A DNA stretch of 64,000 bases from Bacillota bacterium (GCA_009711705.1 VENG01000033.1:1-64000); one strand, 5' to 3'. Shown: positions 16,981 to 27,398, numbered from the stretch's first letter. Notes: a model not told the origin generated them from the sequence alone. Program-made: numbers and translations.

Positions 16981-16996
16981 TGGCAATATTCTTGCT
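16981..16996 (+). promoter_or_regulatory. Sigma-54 (RpoN) -24/-12 promoter
   Basis: TGGCAATATTCTTGCT matches the consensus TGGCAC-N5-TTGCW, with GG and GC at the required spacing. It lies 54 nt before the thiolase start. It predicts RpoN-dependent, activator-driven transcription of the beta-oxidation operon. Confidence 0.8.
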
Positions 16997-17049
16997 TATT
17001 TGAGTAGTAAAAGATTTAGGACCATTTACAGGAAGGGGGACTCTATCCA

Positions 17050-18201
17050 ATGCGTGACGCGGTAATTGTGGAGGCGGTAAGGTGCCCGGTGGGGCGCCGG
17101 AGTGGAATGCTGAGCGGTATCAGGGCTGAAGATTTGGCTGGAAAGGTATTGTGGGAACTGGTAAATCGGAGTGGGATTGCTCCCTCACTGGTGGAAGATG
17201 TAATCATGGGCTGTGTTTCACAGGTGGGGGAGCAGGGGTTTTGCATCGGCAGAGTGGCGGCGCTCATTGCCGGTTACCCCGTCCACGTGCCGGGAACCAC
17301 CATTGATCGCCAGTGCGGTTCCAGTCAACAGGCGGTACATTTTGCGGCCCAGGCCATTATCAGCGGTGATATGGATGTGGTTGTGGCTGCGGGGATTGAA
17401 CATATGACCCGGGTGCCCATGGGTTCCAATTTCCAAAATACCCAGTTTAGTAAAGAGCTTACCTCCCGCTATGAAATCATACCCCAGGGACTGTCTGCTG
17501 AAAGAATAGCCGCAAAATGGGGGTTTAGCCGGGAGCAGCTGGATGAATTCTCACTTCAAAGCCATGAAAAAGCAATAAAGGCCCAGGATCAGGGGCGTTT
17601 TGAGCGGGAAATAGTGCCCTTGGAAGTAACATTGCCGAACGGGACCAAGGAAACGGTAAAAAACGATGAAGGGCCGCGCCGTGGTACGTCTTTCGAGAAA
17701 CTTGCCGGGCTCAAGCCTGCCTTTAAAACAGGTGGCGTAATCACCGCCGGTAATTCCAGCCAAATCAGTGACAGCTCAGCCGCCATACTGCTGATGTCCG
17801 GGGAAAAGGCCCGGGAATTGGGATTAAAGCCCCGGTTCAGGGTTGTGGCCCGGACAGTGGTGGGTTCAGACCCCACGCTAATGCTTACCGGACCCATCCC
17901 GGCCACAGAAAAGGTGCTGGCCAAGGCCGGTTTAAAGATTGACGATATCGGTGTATTCGAGGTTAATGAAGCCTTTGCTCCTGTGCCCCTGGCCTGGCTG
18001 GAGGAAACAGGTGCCGATCCCGCCAAACTTAATCCCAACGGCGGGGCCATAGCCCTGGGACATCCCCTGGGGGCAAGCGGGGCGCGGGTAATGATTACTA
18101 TGCTTTACGAAATGGAACGTACAGGTGCCCGGTACGGGCTGCAGACCATGTGTGAGGGGCACGGCATGGCCAACGCCACCATTGTGGAGAGGCTTGAGTG
18201 A
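17050..18201 (+). CDS. Acetyl-CoA acetyltransferase (thiolase)
   Basis: A 383-residue thiolase that cleaves 3-ketoacyl-CoA with CoA, or condenses two acetyl-CoA. Active-site residues are present: C89 in DRQCGSSQQAVHF (acyl carrier), the HPLGASGAR histidine near 338, and C368 in MCEGHGMANA (the general base, in a slightly unusual CEGHG instead of CxGGG/CIGGG). It is the first gene of a seven-gene plus-strand cluster and follows a sigma-54 promoter, with GGAAGGGGGA as ribosome site. With the SDR, dehydrogenase and hydratase behind it, a degradative role is likely. Confidence 0.92.
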   Translation: MRDAVIVEAVRCPVGRRSGMLSGIRAEDLAGKVLWELVNRSGIAPSLVEDVIMGCVSQVGEQGFCIGRVAALIAGYPVHVPGTTIDRQCGSSQQAVHFAAQAIISGDMDVVVAAGIEHMTRVPMGSNFQNTQFSKELTSRYEIIPQGLSAERIAAKWGFSREQLDEFSLQSHEKAIKAQDQGRFEREIVPLEVTLPNGTKETVKNDEGPRRGTSFEKLAGLKPAFKTGGVITAGNSSQISDSSAAILLMSGEKARELGLKPRFRVVARTVVGSDPTLMLTGPIPATEKVLAKAGLKIDDIGVFEVNEAFAPVPLAWLEETGADPAKLNPNGGAIALGHPLGASGARVMITMLYEMERTGARYGLQTMCEGHGMANATIVERLE

Positions 18202-18231
18202 CCGGGATTCCAAAAAACAGGAGGGAGAACA

Positions 18232-18765
18232 TTGTTCATTGAGTATAACGGCAAGAAACCCAAAGTATCCGAAAAGGCTCTTGTGGCCCCCAATGCAACC
18301 CTCATAGGTGATGTTACGGTGGAAGAGGGGGCCAGTATATGGTTCGGGGCCCAATTGCGGGCTGATTTCGGTCCGATTACAGTGGGCGCCCGGAGCAGTA
18401 TTCAGGACAATGTGGTGGTGCATATGCTGCCCGGGGGCCAGACAGTTATTGAGGAAGGTGTTACTGTGGCCCATGGTGCGGTGCTGCACAACTGTACCCT
18501 AAAAAAGGGCAGTATTATCGGTATGAATGCCGTAATACTTGATAATGCCGTAATCGGGGAACAGGCCATGATTGCCGCCGGCAGCGTGGTAACCGATGGC
18601 ACTGAAATACCGGCCCGACACCTGGCCACCGGAACTCCGGCCAAACCCAAAAAAGAGCTTTCCGGCAATTCCCTGTGGTGGGTGGAGCAAAGTGCCAATG
18701 CTTACGTTCACCTGGCCGACAGTTACCTCAAAGAAGGAATTGGAAAAATAAAGGGCAATGATTGA
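18232..18765 (+). CDS. Gamma-carbonic-anhydrase-like hexapeptide protein (PaaY/YrdA type)
   Basis: A 177-residue left-handed beta-helix protein. Hexapeptide repeats run through the middle (LIGDVTVEEGASIWFGAQLR, ITVGARSSIQDN, IGMNAVILDNAVIGEQ). The three zinc histidines of gamma carbonic anhydrases are in place: H64 in NVVVH, H81 and H86 in VAHGAVLH. Homologues such as PaaY occur in CoA-ester degradation clusters and are thought to act as thioesterases that rescue stalled CoA esters; that role fits here but is inference. The start is TTG with GGAGGGAG upstream, 30 nt after the thiolase stop. Confidence 0.88.
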   Translation: MFIEYNGKKPKVSEKALVAPNATLIGDVTVEEGASIWFGAQLRADFGPITVGARSSIQDNVVVHMLPGGQTVIEEGVTVAHGAVLHNCTLKKGSIIGMNAVILDNAVIGEQAMIAAGSVVTDGTEIPARHLATGTPAKPKKELSGNSLWWVEQSANAYVHLADSYLKEGIGKIKGND

Positions 18766-18819
18766 TTAGACTTTGATGAGTTTAAAAACGGATTAATCAA
18801 TAATTGGAGGTTTTAAGAA

Positions 18820-19587
18820 ATGGAAATTAAAGGTTGTACTGCCATGATCACCGGCGGAGCCTCGGGACTGGGGGAGGCAGTGGCCAGAAGTATCATTGCC
18901 GGGGGCGGCAAGGCGGCCATTTTGGATTTGGCGTCGAAAAAAGGGCAGAAACTGGCTTCAGAACTGGGAGGTGAGGCCATTTATATGGAAACCGATGTGA
19001 CTAATGAAGGGAGCGTTCAGGCGGCGGTGGATAAAGCCATATCAACCTTCGGAGCCGTTCATTTACTAATTAATTGCGCGGGTATAGGCATAGCCAGGAA
19101 AGTGCTGGGTAAAAAAGGACCCCATGACCTGGCAGGCTTTTCCACGGTAATTAATATTAATCTGATTGGTACATTTAATGTTATCCGTTTGGTAGCTGAG
19201 AAAATGGCCGGTAATGCTCCCAATGAAGAAGGTGAGAGAGGAGTCATAGTGAATACCGCGTCAGTTGCCGCCTATGAGGGCCAAATCGGCCAGGCAGCTT
19301 ACAGTGCCTCCAAGGGCGGCGTTGTAGGAATGACCCTTCCCATTGCCAGGGAACTCGCGATCCATGGAATACGGGTAATGACCATTGCCCCCGGCCTGTT
19401 CGAAACCCCCATGTTTGACAGCCTGCCTGACAAGGCCAAGCAAGCTCTGGGGGCTATGACGCCCTTCCCTTCCCGCTTGGGCTATCCCAAAGAATACGCC
19501 CGGCTGGTTCGGGACATCATTGAAAACCCCATGCTGAACGGTGGTACAATCCGGCTGGACGGTGCTATCCGGATGCAGCCCCAATAA
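18820..19587 (+). CDS. SDR 3-hydroxyacyl-CoA dehydrogenase (HSD10-like)
   Basis: A 255-residue short-chain dehydrogenase. The nucleotide motif TGGASGLG is at 11-18, NCAG at 85-88, and the catalytic S148, Y161 and K165 in TAS...YSASK. Sequence style ([47 protein letters not shown]) resembles the type-2 3-hydroxyacyl-CoA dehydrogenase family. It would oxidise 3-hydroxyacyl-CoA to 3-ketoacyl-CoA with NAD, filling the step between the hydratase and thiolase; no classical HAD-type dehydrogenase is present in the cluster. The ribosome site is TTGGAGG. Confidence 0.88.
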   Translation: MEIKGCTAMITGGASGLGEAVARSIIAGGGKAAILDLASKKGQKLASELGGEAIYMETDVTNEGSVQAAVDKAISTFGAVHLLINCAGIGIARKVLGKKGPHDLAGFSTVININLIGTFNVIRLVAEKMAGNAPNEEGERGVIVNTASVAAYEGQIGQAAYSASKGGVVGMTLPIARELAIHGIRVMTIAPGLFETPMFDSLPDKAKQALGAMTPFPSRLGYPKEYARLVRDIIENPMLNGGTIRLDGAIRMQPQ

Positions 19588-19620
19588 ATAGATAAGAAGA
19601 ACGAAATGAGGGGGAGAAAA

Positions 19621-20757
19621 ATGGGCCTATATACTGAGGAACACCAAATTTTTCGCCGTACTTTTAAAAGATTTGTGGAAAATGAACTGGTGCCCCATAT
19701 TAATGAGTGGGAGGAAAAGAAGGAAGTGCCCCGGGACGTTTGGCGTAAGCTCGGTGAACAGGGTTACCTCTGTCCCTGGGTGCATGAAAAATACGGCGGG
19801 GCCGGGGCGGGCTTTGAGTACTCGGCCATAATTAATTATGAATTGGCTCGGGCCGGTGTAAGCATGGGGGTGGGGTTGCACAACGACATTATCGCCCCTT
19901 ACATTGGCAGTTACGGTACCGAGGAACAAAAGGAAAAATGGCTGCCGGGATGTACCACCGGAGATATTGTTCTGGCCCTGGCCATGACCGAACCCAATGC
20001 CGGCTCTGATTTGCAGGCCATAAAAGCCACTGCGATTAAAGAGGGTAGTGAATACGTTATTAATGGTCAAAAGACATTTATCAGTAACGGCATCAGTGCT
20101 GATGTGGTGATTGTTTTGTGCAAGACCGATCCCCATGCCGAACCGGCTCACAAAGGGATAAGCCTGTTAGTTGTTAAGGACGGTACACCGGGTTTCATAA
20201 AGAGTCGCAAATTGGATAAGCTGGGCCTGCACAGCCAGGACACGGCGGAATTATTTTTTGATAATTGTCGGGTTCCGGCGGATAACCTTTTGGGCTGGGA
20301 AGGTATGGGGTTTTCCTGTGTGATGGGAAAACTACAGCAGGAACGATTGGTGTCGGCCGTAGGGTCCCAGGGGTTGGCGGAGCGCATGCTTGAGGATGCC
20401 ATTGAATATGCCAAATCCAGGGAAGCCTTCGGGCACCCGGTAAGCAAATTCCAGCACAATTCATTTAAGATTGCCGAGATGGCCACGGAGATTGAAATGG
20501 GTAGTGTTTACCTGGAAAAGTTGATAGCGGATCATGTTGAGGGAAAGGACATAGTAACCGGGGTTTCCATGGCCAAGTGGTGGATAGGTGAAATGGCCAA
20601 CCGGGTTGCGTATAACTGCATGCAGTTATACGGGGGTTACGGCTATATGGAGGAATATCCCATAGCCAGGCACTACCGCGATGTGAGGTGTCATACCATT
20701 TACGCCGGTACAACCGAAATAATGAAACTGATTATTTCCCGGAGATTAGGACTATAA
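19621..20757 (+). CDS. Acyl-CoA dehydrogenase
   Basis: A 378-residue FAD acyl-CoA dehydrogenase. Visible features: TEPNAGSDLQAIKATA (FAD/substrate region), KTFISNG, KLGLHSQDTAELFFDNCRVP, GKLQQERL, and C-terminal QLYGGYGYMEEYPIARHYRD with the GTTEIMKLII segment carrying the catalytic-base glutamate. It does the first oxidation step of the operon's beta-oxidation spiral. I placed the start at ATG 19621, after GAGGGGGAG, not at the in-frame ATG 15 nt earlier, which lies inside the ribosome site region. It is 33 nt from the SDR stop, so co-transcribed. Confidence 0.92.
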   Translation: MGLYTEEHQIFRRTFKRFVENELVPHINEWEEKKEVPRDVWRKLGEQGYLCPWVHEKYGGAGAGFEYSAIINYELARAGVSMGVGLHNDIIAPYIGSYGTEEQKEKWLPGCTTGDIVLALAMTEPNAGSDLQAIKATAIKEGSEYVINGQKTFISNGISADVVIVLCKTDPHAEPAHKGISLLVVKDGTPGFIKSRKLDKLGLHSQDTAELFFDNCRVPADNLLGWEGMGFSCVMGKLQQERLVSAVGSQGLAERMLEDAIEYAKSREAFGHPVSKFQHNSFKIAEMATEIEMGSVYLEKLIADHVEGKDIVTGVSMAKWWIGEMANRVAYNCMQLYGGYGYMEEYPIARHYRDVRCHTIYAGTTEIMKLIISRRLGL

Positions 20758-20888
20758 AGAATCCAAACAACAGGAAATTCTGATGGAATTGGGGTTAACT
20801 GATAATAAATTAATCAATTAGTTTGAGGAAAAAGTGATAAAGGGTGAAATAATTCCCTAAGAGTTTTATGCAAGGGAGGCTAATTACC

Positions 20889-21672
20889 GTGCCTAAAGTT
20901 GAGACAAAAAAAGAAAACCGGATAGCAACCTTAACAATAAATAATCCCCCGGTGAATGCTTTAAGCGAAGAGGTCATGGCCGGATTATTAGACATTTTGA
21001 AAGAATTGACCAAAGACAATGACATTAGAGTACTGGTGCTTACCGGTGCCGGTGACAAGGCTTTTGTGGCCGGTGCGGATATAAAGGAATTTCCTAATCT
21101 GTTTAAGGGGCGGGCGGGTGTGGCTGCTGAGTTTGCCCTGAAAGTTCATAAGATGTTCAATGCTCTGGACAATTTCCCCAAGCCAACCATAGCTTGCATT
21201 AACGGCCTGGCTCTGGGGGGAGGGTGTGAATTGGCATTGGCTTGCGACCTGCGTATAGCCGGCGATACAGCGCAACTGGGTCTACCGGAAATAAAGCTGG
21301 GCCTCTTCCCCGGAGGAGGGGGTACGCAGCGCCTGCCCAGGCTGGTAGGAGAAGCCAAAGCCAAGGAGTTGATGTACCTGGGTGACCCTGTTTCCGCTGA
21401 CGAAGCCCTGGCGATGGGCCTGGTGAACAAAGTGCTTCCGCTGCCGGATTTAACCGGTGAAACCATGAAAGTGGCTCAGAAACTTGCATCCAGGCCGGGA
21501 GTAGCTCTAAACCTGATCAAGGAGGCAGTGGACAGGGGCGCCGGGGTCAGCCTTGAAGAGGGGCTTAAAATTGAGGCCGACCTTTTTAACCGAGTGTTTT
21601 TTATCCGAGGATGTGGAAGAAGGAGTAAATGCCTTTATTGAGAAAAGAAAACCCCTTTTTAGACATAGATAG
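20889..21672 (+). CDS. Enoyl-CoA hydratase with C-terminal frameshift
   Basis: A crotonase-fold hydratase. It has the GADIKEF oxyanion segment, NGLALGGGCELALACD and LPEIKLGLFPGGGGTQRLPR with the catalytic glutamate region. It starts at GTG 20889, 9 nt after GGGAGG. The straight reading stops at 21641 with a foreign tail. One extra base near 21598-21604, in the run GTTTTTTATCC, shifts the frame; restoring it gives the expected ending SEDVEEGVNAFIEKRKPLF and a stop at 21672, about 260 residues. Only the last 20 residues are affected, so the protein may retain some function, or the base may be a sequencing error. Confidence 0.85.
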
Positions 21673-21757
21673 ACAAAAGCGACTTCCGCGATAGTTCTCC
21701 GGGCATTTATTTCAGAATATTGGGAAGATAAAATTTTTTCAGAAAGGGGACTTTGCG

Positions 21758-23428
21758 ATGATTCTTGCAACGCCCGGACAAATAGAAGAATACACTGCAA
21801 AGGGTTGGTGGGGAGAAAAAACAATACTTGATTTCTTTCGAGAAAATGCCCGCGATAACCCTCAACGAGTGGCTGTGGTGGATCCTTACGACAAGGAAGA
21901 ACTGACGGGTTTTTCCGCAGAAAGGGTTACTTACGGGGAACTGGAAAGGGCTGTGGAGACGGTGGCAACTTCCTTTCTGGAAGCAGGTATAGGAAAGGAC
22001 GATATAGTAATGGTACAACTTCCCAACTGCTGGGAGTTGGCCATGCTATACCCGGCGGTAACCAGGGCCGGGGCCCTGATTTCTCCGGTGCCGCTGCAAT
22101 GGCGCAAAAAGGAAATTCACTATATTGCCAAGCTCACCGGGGCCAAAGCGGTTATCACCGTTGAAAACTTTCATGGCTTTAACCACAAGGAAATGATGGA
22201 AGAAATAATGCTTGAGCTTCCGGTTATAAAATATATTTTTACACTGGATGAAATTAAGCAGAAAACCCAAGGGAACATTAATAAGGAAGAATTGGATTCC
22301 ATAAAGGTTGATGCCAACGATATTTTTACCCTCTGCTGGACCTCGGGCACCGAAGCTGAGCCCAAAGGTTGCCCGCTGAGCCATAACAACTGGATTAACC
22401 AGGGGTTGCTGCAGGTGGACACGGCGGACATTAGACCCGGGGACGTACAGTTAACAGCGGGGCCTTTGGTAAATATGGCCTCGGTGGGTACCACTTTTAT
22501 ACCGTGGCTTATTTTGGGCGGTACATTTGTCTTGCACCACCCCTTTAATCCGCAACAGTTTATCCAACAAATAATGCAGGAAAAAGTAAATTATACCCTA
22601 TTGGTGCCCGCAGTGGGTAACATGATTGTCAAACACCCGCAGGTAGACCGGTTCGACTTGAGCTCGGTAAGGGCAATAACCATGGGATCAGCACCGCCAT
22701 CGCTTTTCACAATCCAGGAATTTAAGCGCCGGTGGGACATTGAAATAGGCAATGTTTGGGGACAAAATGAGGGTACCGGTATAGTATCCGGTCCCAAAGA
22801 TGTTCCGGATTTATCCAAAAGAGTGGATCACCTGCCTCAGTTTGGTAAAAAAGACGCGGTGTGGGCGGCGGATATAACTGGGCGATTGCAGACAAAATTA
22901 GTTGATCCTGAAACGGGTAAAGAAGTTTGGGAGGTTGGGGAAGTAGGAGAACTGGCTTACAAGGGACCCAATTTAATGCCGGGCTATTTCAAACGACGGG
23001 AGCTTAATACCAAGGCATTTGATGAGGACGGTTTCTTTTATACAGGAGATCTTTTTGTAATCAAGGAGAATAACTTTCTTGGCTTCTTTGAAAGAAAAAA
23101 AGATATTATTATCCGCGGTGGTTTTAATATCAGCGCTCAGGAAATTGAAAACGTTTTATTCGGTCACCCCAAGCTGGCAGACATGGCTGCCGTTGCTATG
23201 CCGGACGAGGTTCTAGGTGAGCGTACCTGCGTTTACGTTGTTCCCAAGAGCAATGAAAATATTACATTGGACGAGCTCACCTCCTTCATGAAAGAAAAGG
23301 GCATGGCTGTTTATAAACTTCCGGAGAGGTTGGAGATAGTCGAAACCATACCCCGAAACCCGGTGGGCAAAATAATGAAAAGCGTTCTGCGCGAGGATTT
23401 AAAGAACAAAATGCAATCCTGTGACTAG
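21758..23428 (+). CDS. AMP-dependent acyl-CoA synthetase/ligase
   Basis: A 556-residue ANL-superfamily enzyme that activates a carboxylic acid with ATP and CoA. The P-loop-like motif is TLCWTSGTEAEPKGC, the adenine-binding motif NVWGQNEGTG, the hinge YTGDLFV with FFERKKDIIIRGGFNIS, and the C-terminal catalytic lysine in PRNPVGKIMK. Substrate cannot be fixed; the sequence style is of the medium-chain or aryl-acid branch. It is 85 nt after the hydratase and followed by a second, broken synthetase gene, so it may now carry the activation step alone. Ribosome site AGAAAGGGGAC. Confidence 0.9.
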   Translation: MILATPGQIEEYTAKGWWGEKTILDFFRENARDNPQRVAVVDPYDKEELTGFSAERVTYGELERAVETVATSFLEAGIGKDDIVMVQLPNCWELAMLYPAVTRAGALISPVPLQWRKKEIHYIAKLTGAKAVITVENFHGFNHKEMMEEIMLELPVIKYIFTLDEIKQKTQGNINKEELDSIKVDANDIFTLCWTSGTEAEPKGCPLSHNNWINQGLLQVDTADIRPGDVQLTAGPLVNMASVGTTFIPWLILGGTFVLHHPFNPQQFIQQIMQEKVNYTLLVPAVGNMIVKHPQVDRFDLSSVRAITMGSAPPSLFTIQEFKRRWDIEIGNVWGQNEGTGIVSGPKDVPDLSKRVDHLPQFGKKDAVWAADITGRLQTKLVDPETGKEVWEVGEVGELAYKGPNLMPGYFKRRELNTKAFDEDGFFYTGDLFVIKENNFLGFFERKKDIIIRGGFNISAQEIENVLFGHPKLADMAAVAMPDEVLGERTCVYVVPKSNENITLDELTSFMKEKGMAVYKLPERLEIVETIPRNPVGKIMKSVLREDLKNKMQSCD

Positions 23429-23459
23429 GAAGCTAAAATAATAAGGAGGGGCATTTTTC

Positions 23460-25130
23460 ATGAAGAGAGTTAAGGGCTTTGCTTCCACATCCATGAATGA
23501 TTACCAGCTAAATACCACTACAATTATCAGGCAGGCAGCCTCAAATTTCCCGGAACGGGAGATAGTTTCCCGAACCCCCGAGGGGATCTTTCGGTATACT
23601 TACGGAGACGCGTACCTTAGAATAAGTAAATTGGCCAATGCCCTCGGAAAAATCGGGGTAGGCCCTGGGGACAGGGTTGGAGTTTTAGAATGGAATACCC
23701 ACCGTTTTTTTGAGTTATATTTTGGTATTCCGGGTACCGGGGCAGTTCTATTGCAAATGAACTTGCGTATAGCGCCGGAAGAACTTGGTTATGTAACTAA
23801 CCACAGTGAGGCCAAGGTAGGTAATCTTTGTTGATGAGTCTCTTATTAAGATAGCCGAAACCATTGCTCCCAATCTAAAAACTGTAAAGGGTTATGTAAT
23901 TATGACTGATAAAGATCTTTCCGAGGTAGAGACAAACCTGACTCCCGTTTATAGTTATGAGGAATTGCTGAATGAGTCCGAGAGTGAATATGACTGGCCT
24001 ATGATTGAGGAAACTTCAGCGTATAGCGCTTGTTACACCACTGGAACAACCGGGAAGCCCAAAGGGGTGTATTATTCTCACCGGAGTATTTATCTGCATG
24101 CCATTGAGGTTCTTTGTTATACCCAAATGAACTGAAGGACACATTTATGCAGGTGGTGCCCATGTTTCACGCCCAGGGCTGGGGGTTTTTCTTCTCGGCT
24201 GCTTTCATCGGAGCCAAGCTAGTTCTACCCGGTCGCTATATGGCGGAAGACTTAGGGGCACTTGTAGACCTCATGATTCAGGAAAAGGCGACTGTGGCAA
24301 CCGGAGCTCCGGCTATTTTTATGCCTATGCTGAATTATATCAATACTTTACAGGATAAGCCTGATCTTAGGGGAGCCCGTCTTATATCCGGGGCAACGGA
24401 ACCCCCTTTGGCCATGATGAGTGGGTGGAAAGAACTGACCGGGGCAGAAATAATTCATGCCTACGGTGCCACCGAAACCGCTCCCCTGGTGACTTATAAT
24501 CTGATTAAACCCGATTTGGAAGCAAATTTGTCTGAAGAAGAAAAATTGGATCTCAAACGCAAACAAGGCCTTCCCGTTACTGGACTGGATATCAAAATTT
24601 TGGATTCGGCGGGCAATGAAATGCCCCGGGACGGTAAATCTTCGGGAGAAATATTAATTCGCGGCCCCTGGGTTACCGGTAGTTACTATAATGATCCTCG
24701 AAACCTGGAATCTTTTCAGGACGGTTATTGGAAGAGCGGTGATGCGGGCACAATTGATAAAAATGGCTATTTGAAAGTCACCGACCGGGTAAAAGATTTA
24801 ATCAAAAGTGGTGGGGAATGGATTTCTTCCGTTGACCTGGAAAACGCTATTATGGGACATGATAAAGTGGAGGAATCGACTGTTACGGGGGTCTATCACC
24901 CTAAGTGGGAGGAACGTCCCTTGGCTTTTGTAGTTGTCAAGGAGGATTTTAAAAGCCGTGTCAGTAAAGATGAAATCCTTGATTTTATTAGTTCTAAATT
25001 TGCCAAATGGCAACTTCCCGACGATGTAGTCTTTATTGATGAAGTGCCCAAAACCAGTGTAGGAAAATTCAACAAAAAAGTCTTACGGGAAAAGTACAAG
25101 GACTACTTGGTAAATCAAACAGAGAGTTAA
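23460..25130 (+). pseudogene. Acyl-CoA synthetase disrupted by two frameshifts
   Basis: Three overlapping reading frames make one ANL acyl-CoA synthetase of about 550 residues. The first break is at 23816-23823, where GGTA is tandemly duplicated (GGTAGGTA); removing one copy joins TNHSEAKV to IFVDESLIKIAE. The second is near 24109-24117, where the frame passes from HAIEVL to LYPNELKDTFMQVVPMFHAQGWG. Each domain is otherwise intact: ACYTTGTTGKPKG (P-loop), HAYGATETAP, SGDAGTIDKNGYLKVTDRVKDL and the lysine in PKTSVGKFNKK. A 4-bp duplication is a common natural slippage event, so the gene is likely inactive or phase-variable. Fatty-acid type by similarity in style. Confidence 0.85.
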
Positions 25131-25169
25131 CTTGTTTGTTTCCTTGCAGTGCAGTAATTAGCAGGCTTT

Positions 25170-25197
25170 ACCTCCCACGGTGGGGAGGTCTTTTTTT
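25170..25197 (+). terminator. Strong terminator of the beta-oxidation operon
   Basis: Stem ACCTCCCAC (25170-25178) / GTGGGGAGGT (25180-25189) followed by CTTTTTTT. It lies 40 nt after the last synthetase stop and separates the operon from the regulator gene. Confidence 0.85.
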
Positions 25198-25271
25198 CAT
25201 TATAAAGGAACCGAACCCCCGAAGGTAGAAATATCTGAATAATCAACGAAATTATTGAGGGGGTATTCCCA

Positions 25272-27359
25272 TTGCGAATGAGTGACATGATGACCTGGGA
25301 CACACCTCTCCTAAACCCGGAAGATGCCTTAGGGCATGGCGCTAAATTATTACGTGCAACAAAGCTGGACGGGCTGCCTGTTGTGGATTCAAAGGGTAGT
25401 CTTATCGGTATTTTTACCAAAGCTAACTTAATGGACGCTTTCTTGGCCGGGGCCGGAGTCTCTGAAAACTTGGGGAAGTATTATAATTCTCAGGTGGTAA
25501 CCGTTGATGTGAATACCCCCTATTCTGAAGTGGAGAAGTATGTAAAAAGCAGCCCGGTAGGAACCGGCGTTGTCGTGAATGGGAAAGAGAAAGTTTTGGG
25601 CGTTTTTACCAAGGTGGATATGATTATGGCTCTTTTTAAAGAGTCGGAACAACTGGCAACCCAGTTAAAAACAGTTTACAACGTAATGCATAACGGGGCC
25701 ATCCTGGTTGATAAAAATAACAGAATCAAAATGATAAATAAATCAGGCGAGAAGATGTTGGGCTTAAAACAAGAAAAACTAAAGGACGTTTCTTTCAGCA
25801 ACGTGTTTCCTGGAATAGATATTATCCCTGTTTTAAATGAAGCGAGGTTTTTTATTGGAGTAGAGGAAAGGCTCAACGGAATCAAGGCTTTATGTTCCAT
25901 CAGTCCCATAGTGGAAGACAATGGGGTTGCCGGGGCGGTAATGATTTTTCAAGCCCTTACCGACCTGGATCAAGTTGCCTCTGAGCTGGAATCAACTAAG
26001 CGCCTGTATGAAACTCTGTTAACGGTGTTGAATATCGCTTATGAAGCCATTATTTTAGTGGACGACCAGGGTAAAATCTTTCTGGTAAACGAGGCGGCAT
26101 GCCACTTTTTGGGCAAAAAAGAATCTGAGTTGCTAAATATGTCGGTTCAGAAAGTAGTTGAAAATACGCGGTTGCATATAACGTTAAAGACCGGTAAGGC
26201 TGAACTCAATGAGATTCAAACCATCAGGGGACGCCCGTATATTGTTTCCCGTCTACCCATTGTGCGTAACGGTAAAATAATCGGAGCCGCCGGTAAAATC
26301 GTTTACCGGGAGTTAGAAGACGTAAAAGATTTGGCCGAAAGATTGGCACAGATGGATCAGGAGCTCAATTACTATAAAGAAAAAGCAGGCAGAGCCCGAA
26401 AGAACATAACCTTTGACGATATTATTACAGTCAGTAAAGATATGAGGCGCCTGAAGCAAGAAGCCTTGATAGCCGCCAGAGGTGTTTCCACTGTTTTGCT
26501 TACCGGGGAAAGTGGAACCGGAAAAGAATTGTTCGTCGAGGCCATCCACAATGCAAGCCCAAGGAGAAAGGGGCCTTTCATAAAAGTAAACTGTGCAGCT
26601 GTACCGGAAAACTTGCTGGAATCAGAATTTTTCGGGTATGCCCCGGGAGCCTTTACGGGTGCCCATAAAGAGGGGAAACAAGGAAAGTTTGCAGCTGCTG
26701 ACGGCGGAACCTTATTCCTGGACGAAATCGGTGACATGTCACTTAACCTGCAAAGCAAGCTCTTGCGAGCGCTGCAGGACAGGTGCATTGAGCCAGTGGG
26801 CAGCAATAAAACGGTTGAAGTAGACGTTCGAATCATTGTAGCTACCAACCAGGATTTGATGCAAAAGGTTGTAGCAGAAGAGTTTCGTCAGGATTTATAC
26901 TATCGTCTGAATGTAATTAATCTAAGGCTTACTCCCTTGAGCTACAGGCTTGAGGACATTATTCCCCTGGTGAATGTATTTTTGGAAAAGTTTAACACTG
27001 ATTTTGGGACGCGGATAAATGAAATATCCTCGGAAGCCCGTAAAATACTAATAGCCCATCACTGGCCGGGGAATGTACGCGAGCTGATGAATGTTATAGA
27101 AAGGGCAGTCAATTTTTCCACCGGGCCTGTTTTGGAGGTGGAAAGCCTTCCCTTCTACCTGCGGGAGCAAAAAGTGCAAATTCCTTTCACCCACGTTATT
27201 AACCGGGGTATTTCCGTGCGAAAAAAAGGCCACCTCGACAAAAAAGTATTATTAGGGGTTCTGGAAAAAGCCAACGGTAACAAATCAGAAGCAGCCAGAA
27301 TGTTAGGTATCAGCAGATCGTGGTTATATGAAAAAATGCGGCAATACAAACTTATTTAG
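25272..27359 (+). CDS. Sigma-54-dependent activator with CBS and PAS domains
   Basis: A 695-residue bacterial enhancer-binding protein. Residues about 5-125 are a pair of CBS domains ([32 protein letters not shown]), which usually sense adenine nucleotides or CoA derivatives. Two PAS domains follow at about 135-240 and 250-355. The AAA+ core has Walker A GESGTGKE near 411, the sigma-54 contact loop GAFTGA near 460 and Walker [14 protein letters not shown] Fis-type helix-turn-helix ends it ([19 protein letters not shown]). TTG start, with GAGGGGG 8 nt upstream. Its place next to a cluster headed by an RpoN promoter makes it the likely regulator of that operon. Confidence 0.92.
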   Translation: MRMSDMMTWDTPLLNPEDALGHGAKLLRATKLDGLPVVDSKGSLIGIFTKANLMDAFLAGAGVSENLGKYYNSQVVTVDVNTPYSEVEKYVKSSPVGTGVVVNGKEKVLGVFTKVDMIMALFKESEQLATQLKTVYNVMHNGAILVDKNNRIKMINKSGEKMLGLKQEKLKDVSFSNVFPGIDIIPVLNEARFFIGVEERLNGIKALCSISPIVEDNGVAGAVMIFQALTDLDQVASELESTKRLYETLLTVLNIAYEAIILVDDQGKIFLVNEAACHFLGKKESELLNMSVQKVVENTRLHITLKTGKAELNEIQTIRGRPYIVSRLPIVRNGKIIGAAGKIVYRELEDVKDLAERLAQMDQELNYYKEKAGRARKNITFDDIITVSKDMRRLKQEALIAARGVSTVLLTGESGTGKELFVEAIHNASPRRKGPFIKVNCAAVPENLLESEFFGYAPGAFTGAHKEGKQGKFAAADGGTLFLDEIGDMSLNLQSKLLRALQDRCIEPVGSNKTVEVDVRIIVATNQDLMQKVVAEEFRQDLYYRLNVINLRLTPLSYRLEDIIPLVNVFLEKFNTDFGTRINEISSEARKILIAHHWPGNVRELMNVIERAVNFSTGPVLEVESLPFYLREQKVQIPFTHVINRGISVRKKGHLDKKVLLGVLEKANGNKSEAARMLGISRSWLYEKMRQYKLI

Positions 27360-27373
27360 GCCATTTTTAAAAC

Positions 27374-27398
27374 AACCACAGGGACGGTTCTTGTGTGG
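27374..27398 (+). repeat. CCACGGGGACGGT-family repeat, copy 4
   Basis: CCACA (27376-27380) and TGTGG (27394-27398) arms around GGGACGGTTCT, 17 nt after the activator gene. Confidence 0.65.
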
